A stretch of 64,000 nt of DNA, taken from positions 186,001 through 250,000 of the forward strand of contig NZ_FUKM01000033.1 in the NCBI RefSeq assembly GCF_900163645.1, in the 5' to 3' direction. Origin of the DNA: Halomonas citrativorans (lineage in GTDB: Bacteria > Pseudomonadota > Gammaproteobacteria > Pseudomonadales > Halomonadaceae). A program made the translations under genes and the position numbers. Within the stretch, counting starts at the first letter, position 1. Every line of letters starts with the position of its first letter. Under the pieces are notes generated by a model, which saw only the letters and a list, made by a program, of their open reading frames with translations, searched no databases and was not told the origin of the DNA. Of this stretch, positions 19,810 through 28,884 are shown piece by piece.

Positions 19810-20310
19810 ATGTACCGTTATATTGATGCGTTCAGTCAAAGGCTAACTACGCTTAGCCAGTATGTAGGCGCCTTTTCCGCTGCGGTGATGGTTCTCACCC
19901 TTTTGTTAGGTGTTTTTTATCGATATGTGCTGCAAGACTCGCTGTCCTGGTCAGATGAGATAGCGCTGCTGGCGGCCTCTTGGACCACCTTTCTTTTTTC
20001 TAGTGCCTTGGTACGTCGGTTTGAGCATGTCCGCGTGACGCTTTTTCTGTCGCTACTGCCTGATGCACTATCGGGCTTATTCGAGCGTATCAACGTTCTT
20101 CTTGTACTGATATTCGGTATTGCCATGGTTTGGACGGGTTATGGCTTTATGGAATTTACGATCAACCAGGTCTCTCCTGCCATTCGTTATCCCCTCTGGG
20201 TAAAGAACGCTGCATTGCCGGTTGGGGGCGCCCTCATCTGCGTCCACGCTATCGCCTTACTGTTTAGGCCAGGCTCGCTCAATGCCTTAAGGGAACAAGA
20301 TAATGGATGA
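19810..20310 (+). CDS. TRAP transporter small permease (DctQ family)
   Basis: A 166-residue inner-membrane protein with four predicted helices. The YRYVLQDSLSWSDEIALLAASW region near 36-57 (part: LSWSDEIALLAASW) is the classical DctQ signature. It pairs with the large permease encoded next, overlapping its start by 8 bases. The complex imports the ligand delivered by the DctP-type protein using the sodium gradient, sensible in a halophile. Confidence 0.9.
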   Translation: MYRYIDAFSQRLTTLSQYVGAFSAAVMVLTLLLGVFYRYVLQDSLSWSDEIALLAASWTTFLFSSALVRRFEHVRVTLFLSLLPDALSGLFERINVLLVLIFGIAMVWTGYGFMEFTINQVSPAIRYPLWVKNAALPVGGALICVHAIALLFRPGSLNALREQDNG

Positions 20311-21583
20311 CACAGGCCTCGTTCTTATATTCGGTCTCTTCGGCCTTTTATTCCTGGGTACTCCCATTGCTTTCGCGCTTGGCCTGCTGGCCTTGGTCGG
20401 CATTTGGATGGCTGATCTCAATCTTTTGATTGCGGCACAGCGCTTTATGGCCGGCAGTAGCTCAACCAGCCTGCTGGCGATTCCTGGGTTTATACTTGCA
20501 GGCGCGCTAATGGGCGCTGGGGGGTTGTCACGACGCCTCGTCAAAGTAGCCTCTACCTTTATAGGTCACTTCCCCGGCGGCCTTTCGATGTCAACCGTCG
20601 GTGCGGGTACATTCTTTGGTGCTATTTCTGGTTCTGCCCCTGCTACGACAGCGGCTATTGGCTCCATTATGATTGATGAGCTTGAGTCGCGTGGCTATAA
20701 GCGTGGGTATGCCGCTGCACTATCAACGGCGGTAGGGCCTCTTGGCCAAATGATCCCTCCCTCTATTCCTATGGTGATATGGGGCGTGCTGTCAGAACAA
20801 TCGATCTCCAAACTCTTCCTGGCAGGCGTTGTTCCGGGGCTTCTTGCTGCCGCAGGTTTTTGTGTCATCAGTTATTTCTATGCCAAGCGACAGGGGATTG
20901 TTAGCGACCCCCGGGCGTCCGGTGCTGAGATTCTTTCAGCGCTGCGGGAAGGCTTATGGGCGCTGCTTGCTCCGGTTGTCATTCTGGGCGGTATCTATGG
21001 AGGTATCTTTACACCGACAGAAGCGGCGATGGTCGGTGCGCTCTATAGTGCTGTGATAGGGCTTTTCGTTTATCGCGACCTACATTGGCGCCAACTGCCG
21101 GGCTTGTTAATCAGCGCGATGCGCACGACGGCCGTGATCATGTTTATTATTGTGACGGCCTATGGTTTTGCTTGGGTCATCGCGAGTGAAGAGTTGCCTA
21201 CTAAAATCACCGAGCTGATTCTAGGGGTCACTACCAACCCTCTCTTGCTATTGCTGTTTATCAATCTACTTTTGCTGTTGCTTGGTGCCGTAATGGACAA
21301 TATTTCAGCCATGGTGATTATGAGTGGCGTACTTATTGGTATCGGCGCACAAATCGGTCTCGACCCCATTCAGTTGGGCGCTATGGTAGTGATCAATTTT
21401 GCTGTAGGCATGGTTACCCCTCCGCTGGGTTACTCCATTTTCGTGGCTTCCTCCATTAGCGGAATGAGTATCGAGCGGATCGCAACACACCTGTTGCCGT
21501 TCCTGGGAGTACTTCTGCTGGTGATAGGGCTCATTGCCTATGTTCCCGCCGTTACGCTATGGCTGCCGAGTGTGCTTGGATGA
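20303..21583 (+). CDS. TRAP transporter large permease (DctM family)
   Basis: A 426-residue protein with about 12 membrane helices. The conserved GTFFGAISGSAPATTAAIGS (quoted) and GPLGQMIPPSIPMVIWG blocks of DctM/UctM are present, as is FTPTEAAMVGALYS. It is the ion-coupled transport subunit. An AAGGGA site inside the end of dctQ serves its ATG, and its TGA overlaps the ATG of the GntR gene (ATGA), so all are translated from one message. Confidence 0.93.
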   Translation: MDDTGLVLIFGLFGLLFLGTPIAFALGLLALVGIWMADLNLLIAAQRFMAGSSSTSLLAIPGFILAGALMGAGGLSRRLVKVASTFIGHFPGGLSMSTVGAGTFFGAISGSAPATTAAIGSIMIDELESRGYKRGYAAALSTAVGPLGQMIPPSIPMVIWGVLSEQSISKLFLAGVVPGLLAAAGFCVISYFYAKRQGIVSDPRASGAEILSALREGLWALLAPVVILGGIYGGIFTPTEAAMVGALYSAVIGLFVYRDLHWRQLPGLLISAMRTTAVIMFIIVTAYGFAWVIASEELPTKITELILGVTTNPLLLLLFINLLLLLLGAVMDNISAMVIMSGVLIGIGAQIGLDPIQLGAMVVINFAVGMVTPPLGYSIFVASSISGMSIERIATHLLPFLGVLLLVIGLIAYVPAVTLWLPSVLG

Positions 21584-22308
21584 TATCCGGCTCACAGCCG
21601 CCTATACGTGGTCGACGCTTGTCATCTGAAGCAGCGGCTACGCTAGAGCGCGAAATTCGCGAAGGGATTTATCTTCCCAACGCGAAGCTGCCCACTGAAG
21701 CGAGCTTAATGAAGCGCTTTGGTATGAGCCGAGCCGTCATTCGTGAAGCGATTGCCGAGTTAAGGCAAACCAACCTGGTTTATACGCAACAGGGTAGCGG
21801 TACGTTTATAGCCGCTATTTTGCCCGAAAGGTCTGCATTTGCACTGAATGTGGATGAGATTGATCAACGCGAACTGCGATTTATTTACGAGATGCGTAGA
21901 GAAATCGAAGCAGGGGCGGCTGCGCAGGCCGCCACTCACGCTACTCAAAACCAGCGCGATGAGATTGCGTTGGCGCTTGACCGGCTTGCTATCAGCCTGG
22001 AGCGTAAAGTGGACGGCGAAAAATACGATCTCGCCTTGCATCAAGCCATTGCTGCCGCCACAGGCAATCATTTCTTCTGCGATTTTATAGACTTCTTTTA
22101 TAACCGTATGTCCATGGCTATCAGTACCGCACGTCGACATACGGCCCGTGACGCCAAGCTTGAACAGATCGTTCAGGTCGAGCATCAGAATATCGTTGAT
22201 GGAATCCTGAATGCTGAGCCAGAAGAGGCGCGGGCGGCCATGCGGCTACACCTGACCAATGCTTCGCGTCGTCTTGGCTTGCTTTCCACTGAGTCGAAGG
22301 GATCCTAA
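21580..22308 (+). CDS. GntR-family (FadR subfamily) regulator of the TRAP operon
   Basis: The ATG at 21580 overlaps the permease stop and gives 242 residues; an earlier ATG at 21559 is possible. The N-terminus has the GntR winged helix (LPTEASLMKRFGMSRAVIRE, about 37-56). The C-terminal FCD helical domain (about 90-235) contains the histidine and acidic residues (H at LALHQAI, later HQNIVDGI and HLTNASRR) that bind a metal and a small acid in this subfamily. It most likely represses the operon until a sugar-acid-type ligand appears. Palindromes upstream of dctP are candidate operators. Confidence 0.85.
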   Translation: MISGSQPPIRGRRLSSEAAATLEREIREGIYLPNAKLPTEASLMKRFGMSRAVIREAIAELRQTNLVYTQQGSGTFIAAILPERSAFALNVDEIDQRELRFIYEMRREIEAGAAAQAATHATQNQRDEIALALDRLAISLERKVDGEKYDLALHQAIAAATGNHFFCDFIDFFYNRMSMAISTARRHTARDAKLEQIVQVEHQNIVDGILNAEPEEARAAMRLHLTNASRRLGLLSTESKGS

Positions 22309-23204
22309 TGTTAGTACCTGATATTTTAGTACCTGATATACCCGCTCCCCACCCCAATCCCCGAGCACCCAAGCGCAAGCTTCCAAAGGGGGCCTGTGAT
22401 TGTCATGCTCATTTATTTGGCCCGGCTACGCAGTACCCTTATCAGCCGGATCGTAGCTACACACCGCCTGATGCAAGTTTTGACAGCTACCAGCACATGC
22501 TGTCGGTGATGGGGTTTGACCGTGCTGTGTTAGTGCAGCCCAGCGTGTATGGAACCGACAACCGCCGATTGATTGACGGGCTCCAACACGCTCAAGCTTG
22601 CAATCTTGAATGGCGCGGTATTACTGTTTTAAATACCGATACCAGCGATGAAGAGATTGCTCGTCTGCATGAGCTAGGCGTGCGGGGGATTCGCATTAAT
22701 ATGCTTTTCCGAGGCGGCATCGATTTTGACGCGGTTACCGCACTCAGCGAGCGGATTGCACAGTGGAATTGGCATGTCCAGTGCCTGATTGATGTGTCCA
22801 ATTTTAACGACCTTGCCCATACCCTGGACCGTTTGCCGGTATCCAAGGTCATTGACCATATGGGGCACATGCCTGTCTCTAAAGGGATTAATGACCCAGG
22901 TTTTAAGCATCTGCTTGATCGAATTGAAAAGGGCGACACATGGGTCAAGCTCTCGGGCCCTAACCGTATGACGCTTAAAGCCAGTGCGCCTTATCAGGAT
23001 GTAGACCCCTTCTTCCATGAGCTAACTCGCCGTAACTCGGATCGGTGTGTGTTCGGTACAGATTGGCCCCATGTGCAGCTGCCAGGGCCTATGCCAAACG
23101 ATGGCGACCTGGTAGACGAGCTCCTGCGGCTTATAGATGACCCCGCCACGCTCGAGAAGGTACTTGTCCATAACCCTACTAAGCTGTACGACTTTGAAGG
23201 TTGA
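22308..23204 (+). CDS. Amidohydrolase, PDC-lactonase/galactarolactone isomerase family
   Basis: A 298-residue TIM-barrel hydrolase of the COG3618 group. GACDCHAHLFGP (near 29-40) carries the first His pair, a Lys/His site follows (DHMGHMPVSKG), and FGTDWPH near 250 gives the catalytic Asp. Relatives open 2-pyrone-4,6-dicarboxylate, muconolactone-type or sugar-acid lactones. Its TAATG junction with the regulator gene places it in the TRAP operon, so it probably acts on the imported acid or its lactone. Residues 2-11 are a duplicated LVPDI pentapeptide made by a 15-nt tandem duplication. The exact substrate is not known. Confidence 0.82.
   Translation: MLVPDILVPDIPAPHPNPRAPKRKLPKGACDCHAHLFGPATQYPYQPDRSYTPPDASFDSYQHMLSVMGFDRAVLVQPSVYGTDNRRLIDGLQHAQACNLEWRGITVLNTDTSDEEIARLHELGVRGIRINMLFRGGIDFDAVTALSERIAQWNWHVQCLIDVSNFNDLAHTLDRLPVSKVIDHMGHMPVSKGINDPGFKHLLDRIEKGDTWVKLSGPNRMTLKASAPYQDVDPFFHELTRRNSDRCVFGTDWPHVQLPGPMPNDGDLVDELLRLIDDPATLEKVLVHNPTKLYDFEG
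22311..22340. repeat. 15-nt in-frame tandem duplication at a start codon
   Basis: TTAGTACCTGATATT and TTAGTACCTGATATA (14 of 15 identical) follow the ATG directly and encode LVPDI twice at the N-terminus of the amidohydrolase. Confidence 0.88.
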
Positions 23205-23271
23205 TTGTCTGGTAAGTAAGGAGCTATGTAAGGAAGCTTTGCACATAAAAGCGATGCTTTAAAACTGAAGC

Positions 23272-23315
23272 GCCCCGCAAACCCTTCCACAATGAAGTGT
23301 ATAAGGGGGCGGGGC
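23272..23315. terminator. Imperfect bidirectional hairpin
   Basis: GCCCCG..CCCTT pairs with AAGGG..CGGGGC across a 16-base loop between the amidohydrolase and the convergent nitroreductase gene. It has no long T-run. Confidence 0.45.
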
Positions 23316-23392
23316 ACTTGGACACACATTTCGCTGCTATAATGATGGCGCGATTTATATCCGCAAAGGCCTGTTTTTTTTTAAGAAAATGC

Positions 23393-23992
23393 TTAAGCGA
23401 AGATGCGGAAACGTTCTTCGTCATCCATAAATGTCTTCTCGCCTAACGGCGCCTCATGAGAGCCGAATGGCATTTGCGCACGCAGTTTCCAGGAAGCTGG
23501 CAGGTCCCAGGTTTCAAATACGGCGTCGTCGATAATCGGATTATAGTGCTGCAAGCTGGCACCGATATCGGCCTCGGCAAGGGCGGTCCAAACGGCAAAC
23601 TGGGCGATGCCCGTGGCGTGTTCTGACCAGGCAGGGAAGTTGTCGGCGTAAAGTGGAAACTTCTCCTGCAATCCTTTGACAATGTCCTGATCTTCAAAAA
23701 ACAGTACGGTACCCGCGCCAGCGGAAAAGCTATTGATCTTTTGCTCGGTCGGCGCAAAGGATTCAGCAGGCACGATGGCACGCAGCGTATCCAGCACCAG
23801 TTGCCAGAACTTGTCGTGCTGCTCGTTGAACAGAATGACTGCGCGCGAGCTTTGGGAATTGAAGGCAGTGGGGGCCTGTTTCACCGCTTCCTTGATCAGG
23901 GAAGTGGCGTCGGTTTGATCGATGGAAATGTTTTTACCAATAGCGTATTGACTACGACGTTGCTTGTAAATATTGATGGCTGGGTTGGACAT
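23393..23992 (-). CDS. Nitroreductase-family FMN oxidoreductase (Hbn1/YdjA-like)
   Basis: The start at 23992 gives 199 residues and has an AGAGGA ribosome site; a longer in-frame start lacks support. The N-terminal RRSQYAIGK motif binds FMN phosphate, and AFNSQSSRAVILF plus ADIGASLQHYNP are typical of the Hbn1 group of nitroreductase-fold proteins. These use NAD(P)H to reduce quinones, nitro compounds or peroxides in the cytosol, and the physiological substrate is often unknown. It stands alone between the TRAP operon and the aas gene. Confidence 0.85.
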   Translation of the reverse strand: MSNPAINIYKQRRSQYAIGKNISIDQTDATSLIKEAVKQAPTAFNSQSSRAVILFNEQHDKFWQLVLDTLRAIVPAESFAPTEQKINSFSAGAGTVLFFEDQDIVKGLQEKFPLYADNFPAWSEHATGIAQFAVWTALAEADIGASLQHYNPIIDDAVFETWDLPASWKLRAQMPFGSHEAPLGEKTFMDDEERFRIFA

Positions 23993-24146
23993 AAAGCATT
24001 CCTCTTTTAGTGGGTAGGAGCTTTTACGAAGCAGTAATTTCATAGGACTATTAGCTTAACTTAATACACATTTATTCTGGATGCTATAAGTAAAAATTAT
24101 CGGCTCGGATAAAAAAGCGCTTCTTCACACCCGTAATTAAGCCTTT

Positions 24147-24182
24147 GAAACCAGGCAATTCTTTTAGACACCGCCTGGTTTC
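24147..24182. terminator. Hairpin downstream of the aas-like gene
   Basis: A perfect 10-bp stem (GAAACCAGGC / GCCTGGTTTC) with a 16-base loop lies about 37 bases beyond the stop of the minus-strand acyltransferase gene. The T-run is poor, so termination is only likely. Confidence 0.45.
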
Positions 24183-24218
24183 TACAGCGCTAATGGGAGC
24201 CCATTATTCACGGTTGGG

Positions 24219-27200
24219 CTACTGTAGCGAGGGCTGCTCGCTTTCGGTTAGTTGTTCCTGCGCCAAGCGTTTGGCACCGGCGATATCAGGCTTCCCGGAA
24301 CCTAGTTGTGGTAATTGATTAACGGTGAACCAGTGGCTGGGAATCATTAGCGATGAGATACCCTGGCCGCGCAGGGCCGTTCTGACAGCCTGTGCATCCA
24401 GCGGGGTTTCCGAGAGCAAGACAATACGCTCGCCTTTATGAGCATCCGGTATGTTGACCGCCATGATGGCGGTATCGGGGTCGGCAAGCGTGGCTTTAAC
24501 AGCCTGCTCCACCGCGCCGAGGCCAATCATCTCACCGCCAATTTTAGCGAAGCGTGAGTAGCGATCAACAATGGTCAGAAAACCATCTTCATCCAGATAA
24601 CCCTTGTCTCCGGTGATATACCAGCGCTGGTCGTTGAGATTGCACACTACCTTGGCGGTACGTTCAGCATCGTTCAGGTACCCCTGCATGACCTGCGGTC
24701 CGCTAATCAAAATCATGCCTGCTTCGTCAGTGGAAAGTTCTTCAAAACTCTCTGGGTCAACAATTTTGAAACTCGTACCGGGTAGCGGCATGCCAACCGT
24801 GCCTATCTTGGCCCCCCGCTGCACTTGCAGGTAGTTCACATCCAGCGTATCGGGAAGATTAACCGCCGCTACCGGCGAGGTTTCGGTTGCGCCGTATCCT
24901 TCATAAATCAGCTTATGAAATTTAAGCTGGAACGCGCTGCGTACGCTGTCGTCGACCTTTTCCGCCCCGGCTACTACCACTCTGATGCTATCCAGCATGA
25001 GCGGATGAACGTTGGAGCTGCGGGTGAACAAGCGCAGGAACGTTGACGTGCCACACATAATGGTCGCCCGATGCTTGGCAACCGCTTTTGCGATACCCGC
25101 AACATCGGTCGGGTCGGGGTGGCACACCAAGGGCAGGCCCTCAATTAACGGTAAGAACTGGGTAACCGTGAGGCCGAACGCATGAAACAGCGGGAGCGAG
25201 CCCATCATGACGTCGTTATGCTCGGTATTCAGCGCGTCGGATGTTTGCTTAACGTTCGCCATTAGGTTGCGGTGGCTTAACATCACGCCTTTTGGCTGTC
25301 CTTCGCTACCGCTGGAAAACAGGATGGCGGCGGTGGCCTCGGCATCATGTGCTCGGCAGTAGCAGAGGCGCAGCAGCCAGGTCGGCAGCAAGCGGACGCT
25401 AAGCCATGTGCCTAAGCGTTCAGCCCGGCCCATGGAGGCTTGTAGTGTTTCCAGGTAAACAACGTTTTGGTTGGCAAGTAACGCCGATACATCAAGCCCA
25501 CGGGCGTTAAGTTTTTCCACGAAACGCGTAGACGTGAGAACGGTATCTATCCCCGCTTGCGAAAGGGCCGAAGCCAACGCATCGCCGCTGGCGGTGTAGT
25601 TAAGGTTGACCACCGTTTTTCCCGCCAGCAGTGTTGCCATATTGGCGAGTACACCCGCGCTACTGGTAGGCAGTAACAAGCCGATGTTCTGCGCTTTGCT
25701 CTGTTTACGGATGCGCTTGGCCATCAGAATACTCGCCGTGAGGGCTTTAGCGGCACTCAATGGGCGGCTGATCGTGTCCGTGAGCGCCAGCTTTCCTGGG
25801 CGGCGTTTTACGCTGCGTATCCAGGCATCCGGCAGGGTGTGCAGGTTCTCCATCGAGAGCTGCCAGGAGCGGGTAGCCTGCTCAAAGATGCGTCGCTTGA
25901 GTACATCGGCTGGGGTCTCTTTTGGCAGCGCTTGGCCAAAGACCACAACGATAGAGCGGTGTAGCGGTGCATGGCGTAGCTCTTTAAGCTTGCTGGAAGA
26001 GTGCGAGAACTGGCTGCCCCATAGCCCACGTAGATAAAACGGAACGATTTTTACGTCGGGATTGGCCATTTTGCAGGCCCGCTCATAGCCTCGGCGAAAT
26101 TCGCCCAGCTGCCCGGTGCGGCTGATAGCGCCTTCCGGAAACAGGCAGACCACTTCACCTGCGTTGAGCAATTCGGCAACGCTATTAAGTGCCCGCTCGG
26201 CGGCAGCGCCGCGCTCAATGGGGATACAGCCCAGTGCTTTAAAAAACCAGCGCAAATACCAGCGCTGATAAATGCTTTTCAGCATCACAAAACGCACCGG
26301 CCGAGGGCTTGCGATCTGCACCATGGCCCAATCAATCCAGCTGATATGGTTGCCCAGTAACAGCACGCCGCCTTGGGCAGGCAAGTTTTCCAAACCGTAA
26401 ACATCAACGCGATAGCGGCGGGTCAGCAGAAAGCCCAGTAAAAAACGCACCAGACTTTGGGGCAGTTTTATAATGGTGTAGCCACCCCCTATCATCGCTA
26501 CGCTAGCGATCACAAGTAATAAATAGTGGCTATCCACGCCCGCCAAAGCAAACAGCGCCGTGAGCGCCAAAAAGCCCAGCATGGCGATATTTTGAATCCA
26601 GTTATTGGCTGCCAACACCGTGCCCAGCTCGTTATCCGCAGCGTGGAACTGGATCAGGGCGTTGAGCGGCACAATAAACAGCCCGCCCATTAAACCGATA
26701 AACACAAAGTTCAGCGCTTGGCTGAGTGGCGTTGTGAGTAGCGGTAAGCACCATAAACCAACGGCAACGCCCAGAGCGCCCACCGGAATTAAGCCGGTTT
26801 CAATACGGTTGCGCGAAAGACGACTGGCCAGCACCGAACCCAGCGCAATACCGATGCCGCTAGCGGCGAGAATGCCTTGCAGCACCAGCGTGTTATCAAT
26901 GCTGAGCGCGGATTTGGCGTAGGCAGGAAAGGCGGCTAACAGCACTTGGCCAACAGACCAGAAGGTGGCAAGGCCGATAATCGACAGTCTTAACACGGGC
27001 TGGCGTGCAACGATGCGCAGATTATCTTTAAGCGCGCTGCCTTTTATATAGCGCTTCCAGGTCAGCGGTGTGCTGGACGGCTGTGGGGTATCCAGCGGCA
27101 GACGATAAAGTGCCACCACCTGAATGATGCTATTGAGCACTAATAGCCAGCCTAGCGGAGCAATTTGGCGCAGCAACTGCTCAGGGGGTTGGTTGGCCAA

Positions 27201-27701
27201 GGGGGTCCATGCTTCAAAGAAGGCAGTAAACACCACCGTGCCCGCTAAAATGGCACCAATGGTAACGGCTTGGACGATACCGTTCGCTTCGGCCAAGCGG
27301 GGTTTTCCAAACAGCGTTTTGACCATGCCGTATTTGGCAGGCGAGTAAAAGGCTGACTGTATCGCCAGCAGAAGCGTCATCGCAAAAGCCAGCCAAAACC
27401 AGCCTTGATAATAAGCCGCCGTAATGCCTAGTGATACCACGACCGCTGCCCACGCCGAAACGCGTAGGATACGTACTTTGGGATAGGTATCAGCCGCGTG
27501 ACCTGATGGGCTAAACAGTGCAATGAACGGGAGCAGGATTAACCCGTTCACCAGCGCTGTAAGCACTATTTGGGTGGTGCCATCGTAGCTTTTGAAGATC
27601 GAATTCTGAATCACGATCTTGTGCCCTAAATCCATAAAGGCATTGAGAAAGATAGCGATAAGATAAGGCCAAGCACCTGGCGTGCGGAGCAGTCGTTGCA
27701 T
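24219..27701 (-). CDS. aas: LplT-PlsC-Aas fusion: lysophospholipid transporter, acyltransferase and acyl-ACP synthetase
   Basis: A 1160-residue three-part protein. Residues 1-400 form an MFS transporter like LplT, which flips lysophospholipids inward. About 430-620 is a PlsC acyltransferase with GNHISWIDW (HX4D) and FPEGAISRTG. About 640-1150 is an AMP-forming acyl-ACP synthetase with the ATP-binding FSSGSEGQPKGVMLSHRN and YEGYGATE blocks. In E. coli the transporter and the bifunctional Aas are separate neighbours; here they are one chain. It should re-acylate 2-acyl-lysophosphatidylethanolamine at the inner membrane. It is divergent from an HTH regulator with a palindrome between them. Confidence 0.9.
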   Translation of the reverse strand: MQRLLRTPGAWPYLIAIFLNAFMDLGHKIVIQNSIFKSYDGTTQIVLTALVNGLILLPFIALFSPSGHAADTYPKVRILRVSAWAAVVVSLGITAAYYQGWFWLAFAMTLLLAIQSAFYSPAKYGMVKTLFGKPRLAEANGIVQAVTIGAILAGTVVFTAFFEAWTPLANQPPEQLLRQIAPLGWLLVLNSIIQVVALYRLPLDTPQPSSTPLTWKRYIKGSALKDNLRIVARQPVLRLSIIGLATFWSVGQVLLAAFPAYAKSALSIDNTLVLQGILAASGIGIALGSVLASRLSRNRIETGLIPVGALGVAVGLWCLPLLTTPLSQALNFVFIGLMGGLFIVPLNALIQFHAADNELGTVLAANNWIQNIAMLGFLALTALFALAGVDSHYLLLVIASVAMIGGGYTIIKLPQSLVRFLLGFLLTRRYRVDVYGLENLPAQGGVLLLGNHISWIDWAMVQIASPRPVRFVMLKSIYQRWYLRWFFKALGCIPIERGAAAERALNSVAELLNAGEVVCLFPEGAISRTGQLGEFRRGYERACKMANPDVKIVPFYLRGLWGSQFSHSSSKLKELRHAPLHRSIVVVFGQALPKETPADVLKRRIFEQATRSWQLSMENLHTLPDAWIRSVKRRPGKLALTDTISRPLSAAKALTASILMAKRIRKQSKAQNIGLLLPTSSAGVLANMATLLAGKTVVNLNYTASGDALASALSQAGIDTVLTSTRFVEKLNARGLDVSALLANQNVVYLETLQASMGRAERLGTWLSVRLLPTWLLRLCYCRAHDAEATAAILFSSGSEGQPKGVMLSHRNLMANVKQTSDALNTEHNDVMMGSLPLFHAFGLTVTQFLPLIEGLPLVCHPDPTDVAGIAKAVAKHRATIMCGTSTFLRLFTRSSNVHPLMLDSIRVVVAGAEKVDDSVRSAFQLKFHKLIYEGYGATETSPVAAVNLPDTLDVNYLQVQRGAKIGTVGMPLPGTSFKIVDPESFEELSTDEAGMILISGPQVMQGYLNDAERTAKVVCNLNDQRWYITGDKGYLDEDGFLTIVDRYSRFAKIGGEMIGLGAVEQAVKATLADPDTAIMAVNIPDAHKGERIVLLSETPLDAQAVRTALRGQGISSLMIPSHWFTVNQLPQLGSGKPDIAGAKRLAQEQLTESEQPSLQ

Positions 27702-27799
27702 GGTTCGTTAGCCTTGTTTGCGTCTCGAAGTCACCGGACTTTCCTTTAAAGCTCCGCTTTACGCAACCTTTTAAGCACGAGTTGCGTTATGTGTACAGT

Positions 27800-27822
27800 A
27801 AAGTATCGTTATTCGATACTTT
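27800..27822. promoter_or_regulatory. Perfect 9-bp inverted repeat, operator candidate
   Basis: AAAGTATCG and CGATACTTT flank TTATT, 18 bases before the GTG of the HTH regulator and 99 bases from the divergent aas start. A -10-like TATGCT (27823-27828) abuts it, so a bound protein would block transcription of the regulator. Confidence 0.6.
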
Positions 27823-27839
27823 TATGCTAGGGGATTGCT

Positions 27840-28589
27840 GTGTCTCAAACCGACTCACTGCTTAATACTTTAAAGCGTCAGCTGAGAATGCAGGGAAAAA
27901 CCTACGCCGATGTGGCTCAGTGGCTTGGATTAAGCGAGGCATCGGTCAAGCGCCTTTTTGCTGAACGCAATATCACGTTAGCACGTCTTGAATGTATCTG
28001 TGAGCAGCTCAACCTTGAATTTGCCGAGCTGGTGCAAACCATGCAAACCGAAGAGCGCCGCCTGCAAGAGCTTACCCAGGCGCAAGAGCAAAGTATTGCT
28101 GACGACCCCAAGCTGTTCCTGATTGCTGTTTGTGTGATCAATGGCTATAGCTTTGATGAGATTCATCACCAATATCAGCTAAGCGAAGCGGAATGCACCC
28201 AGCAACTGCTTAAGCTTGAACGGCTTGACCTTATCCAACTGCTGCCGGGTAATCGGATTAAACGCCGGGTGGCGCCTAACTTTCGTTGGCGCACTGGCGG
28301 GCCCATTCAGCGGTTCTTCCAGCAACGCATTGCCAACGAATTTTTCCGCTCACGTTTTGACAGCGAAAGCGAAAAGCTGCTGGTACTCAACGGACTATTA
28401 TCCCGGGCGGGTAATGAGGAATGGCAGCAAGTCTTGCAACGTCTGGCAAACGAGTTTCACGCCTTGTGTGAAAGAGAAAGCAGCCTGCCTATCCATCAGC
28501 GTTTTGGCACCACGTCAGTGTTAGCGGTGCGTCAGTGGCAGTATGCCCTGTTTCAGGATTACACCCGGGAAAGCCCGCCAAAGCGCTAG
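27840..28589 (+). CDS. HTH (XRE-like) transcriptional regulator
   Basis: A 249-residue protein starting with GTG. The N-terminal Cro/XRE-type helix-turn-helix spans about 12-65 (YADVAQWLGLSEASVKRLFA). The rest is helical, with no recognised ligand domain; a second winged-helix-like stretch (YSFDEIHHQYQLSEAECTQQ) lies near 103-122. It is found divergent from the phospholipid-repair gene, sharing a perfect palindrome, so autoregulation and control of that gene are likely. The signal it senses is unknown. Confidence 0.75.
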   Translation: MSQTDSLLNTLKRQLRMQGKTYADVAQWLGLSEASVKRLFAERNITLARLECICEQLNLEFAELVQTMQTEERRLQELTQAQEQSIADDPKLFLIAVCVINGYSFDEIHHQYQLSEAECTQQLLKLERLDLIQLLPGNRIKRRVAPNFRWRTGGPIQRFFQQRIANEFFRSRFDSESEKLLVLNGLLSRAGNEEWQQVLQRLANEFHALCERESSLPIHQRFGTTSVLAVRQWQYALFQDYTRESPPKR

Positions 28590-28884
28590 GTGTAGTAGCG
28601 TATTCTACGCGAGAGCCTCGCCCGTTATTTGGTGATTTAGCGATAACTTTATTAGTGATACTTTAGTGGTGATCAGTAAGTATTTAACATTTAAAGAGAG
28701 GAGAGGAACGCCAAAAGGAACTATAAATTAATACATAGGTACGGCTAAGCATTAAGTTCGCGCTTAATATCGACTAACTTAGTTAGCATGCACACGATTA
28801 TGATAAAGTAGCGCCGCTACGAATGGGTGATTGCACTTCACCGATAATTGGGTTTGGGGCTTACTATATAACGCAGGAATTGAT

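Noticed and set aside
28632..28680. Possible tandem repeat with a GTGAT-CTTTA unit
   Set aside because: Copies differ in length and match poorly, so it cannot be separated from chance in AT-rich DNA.
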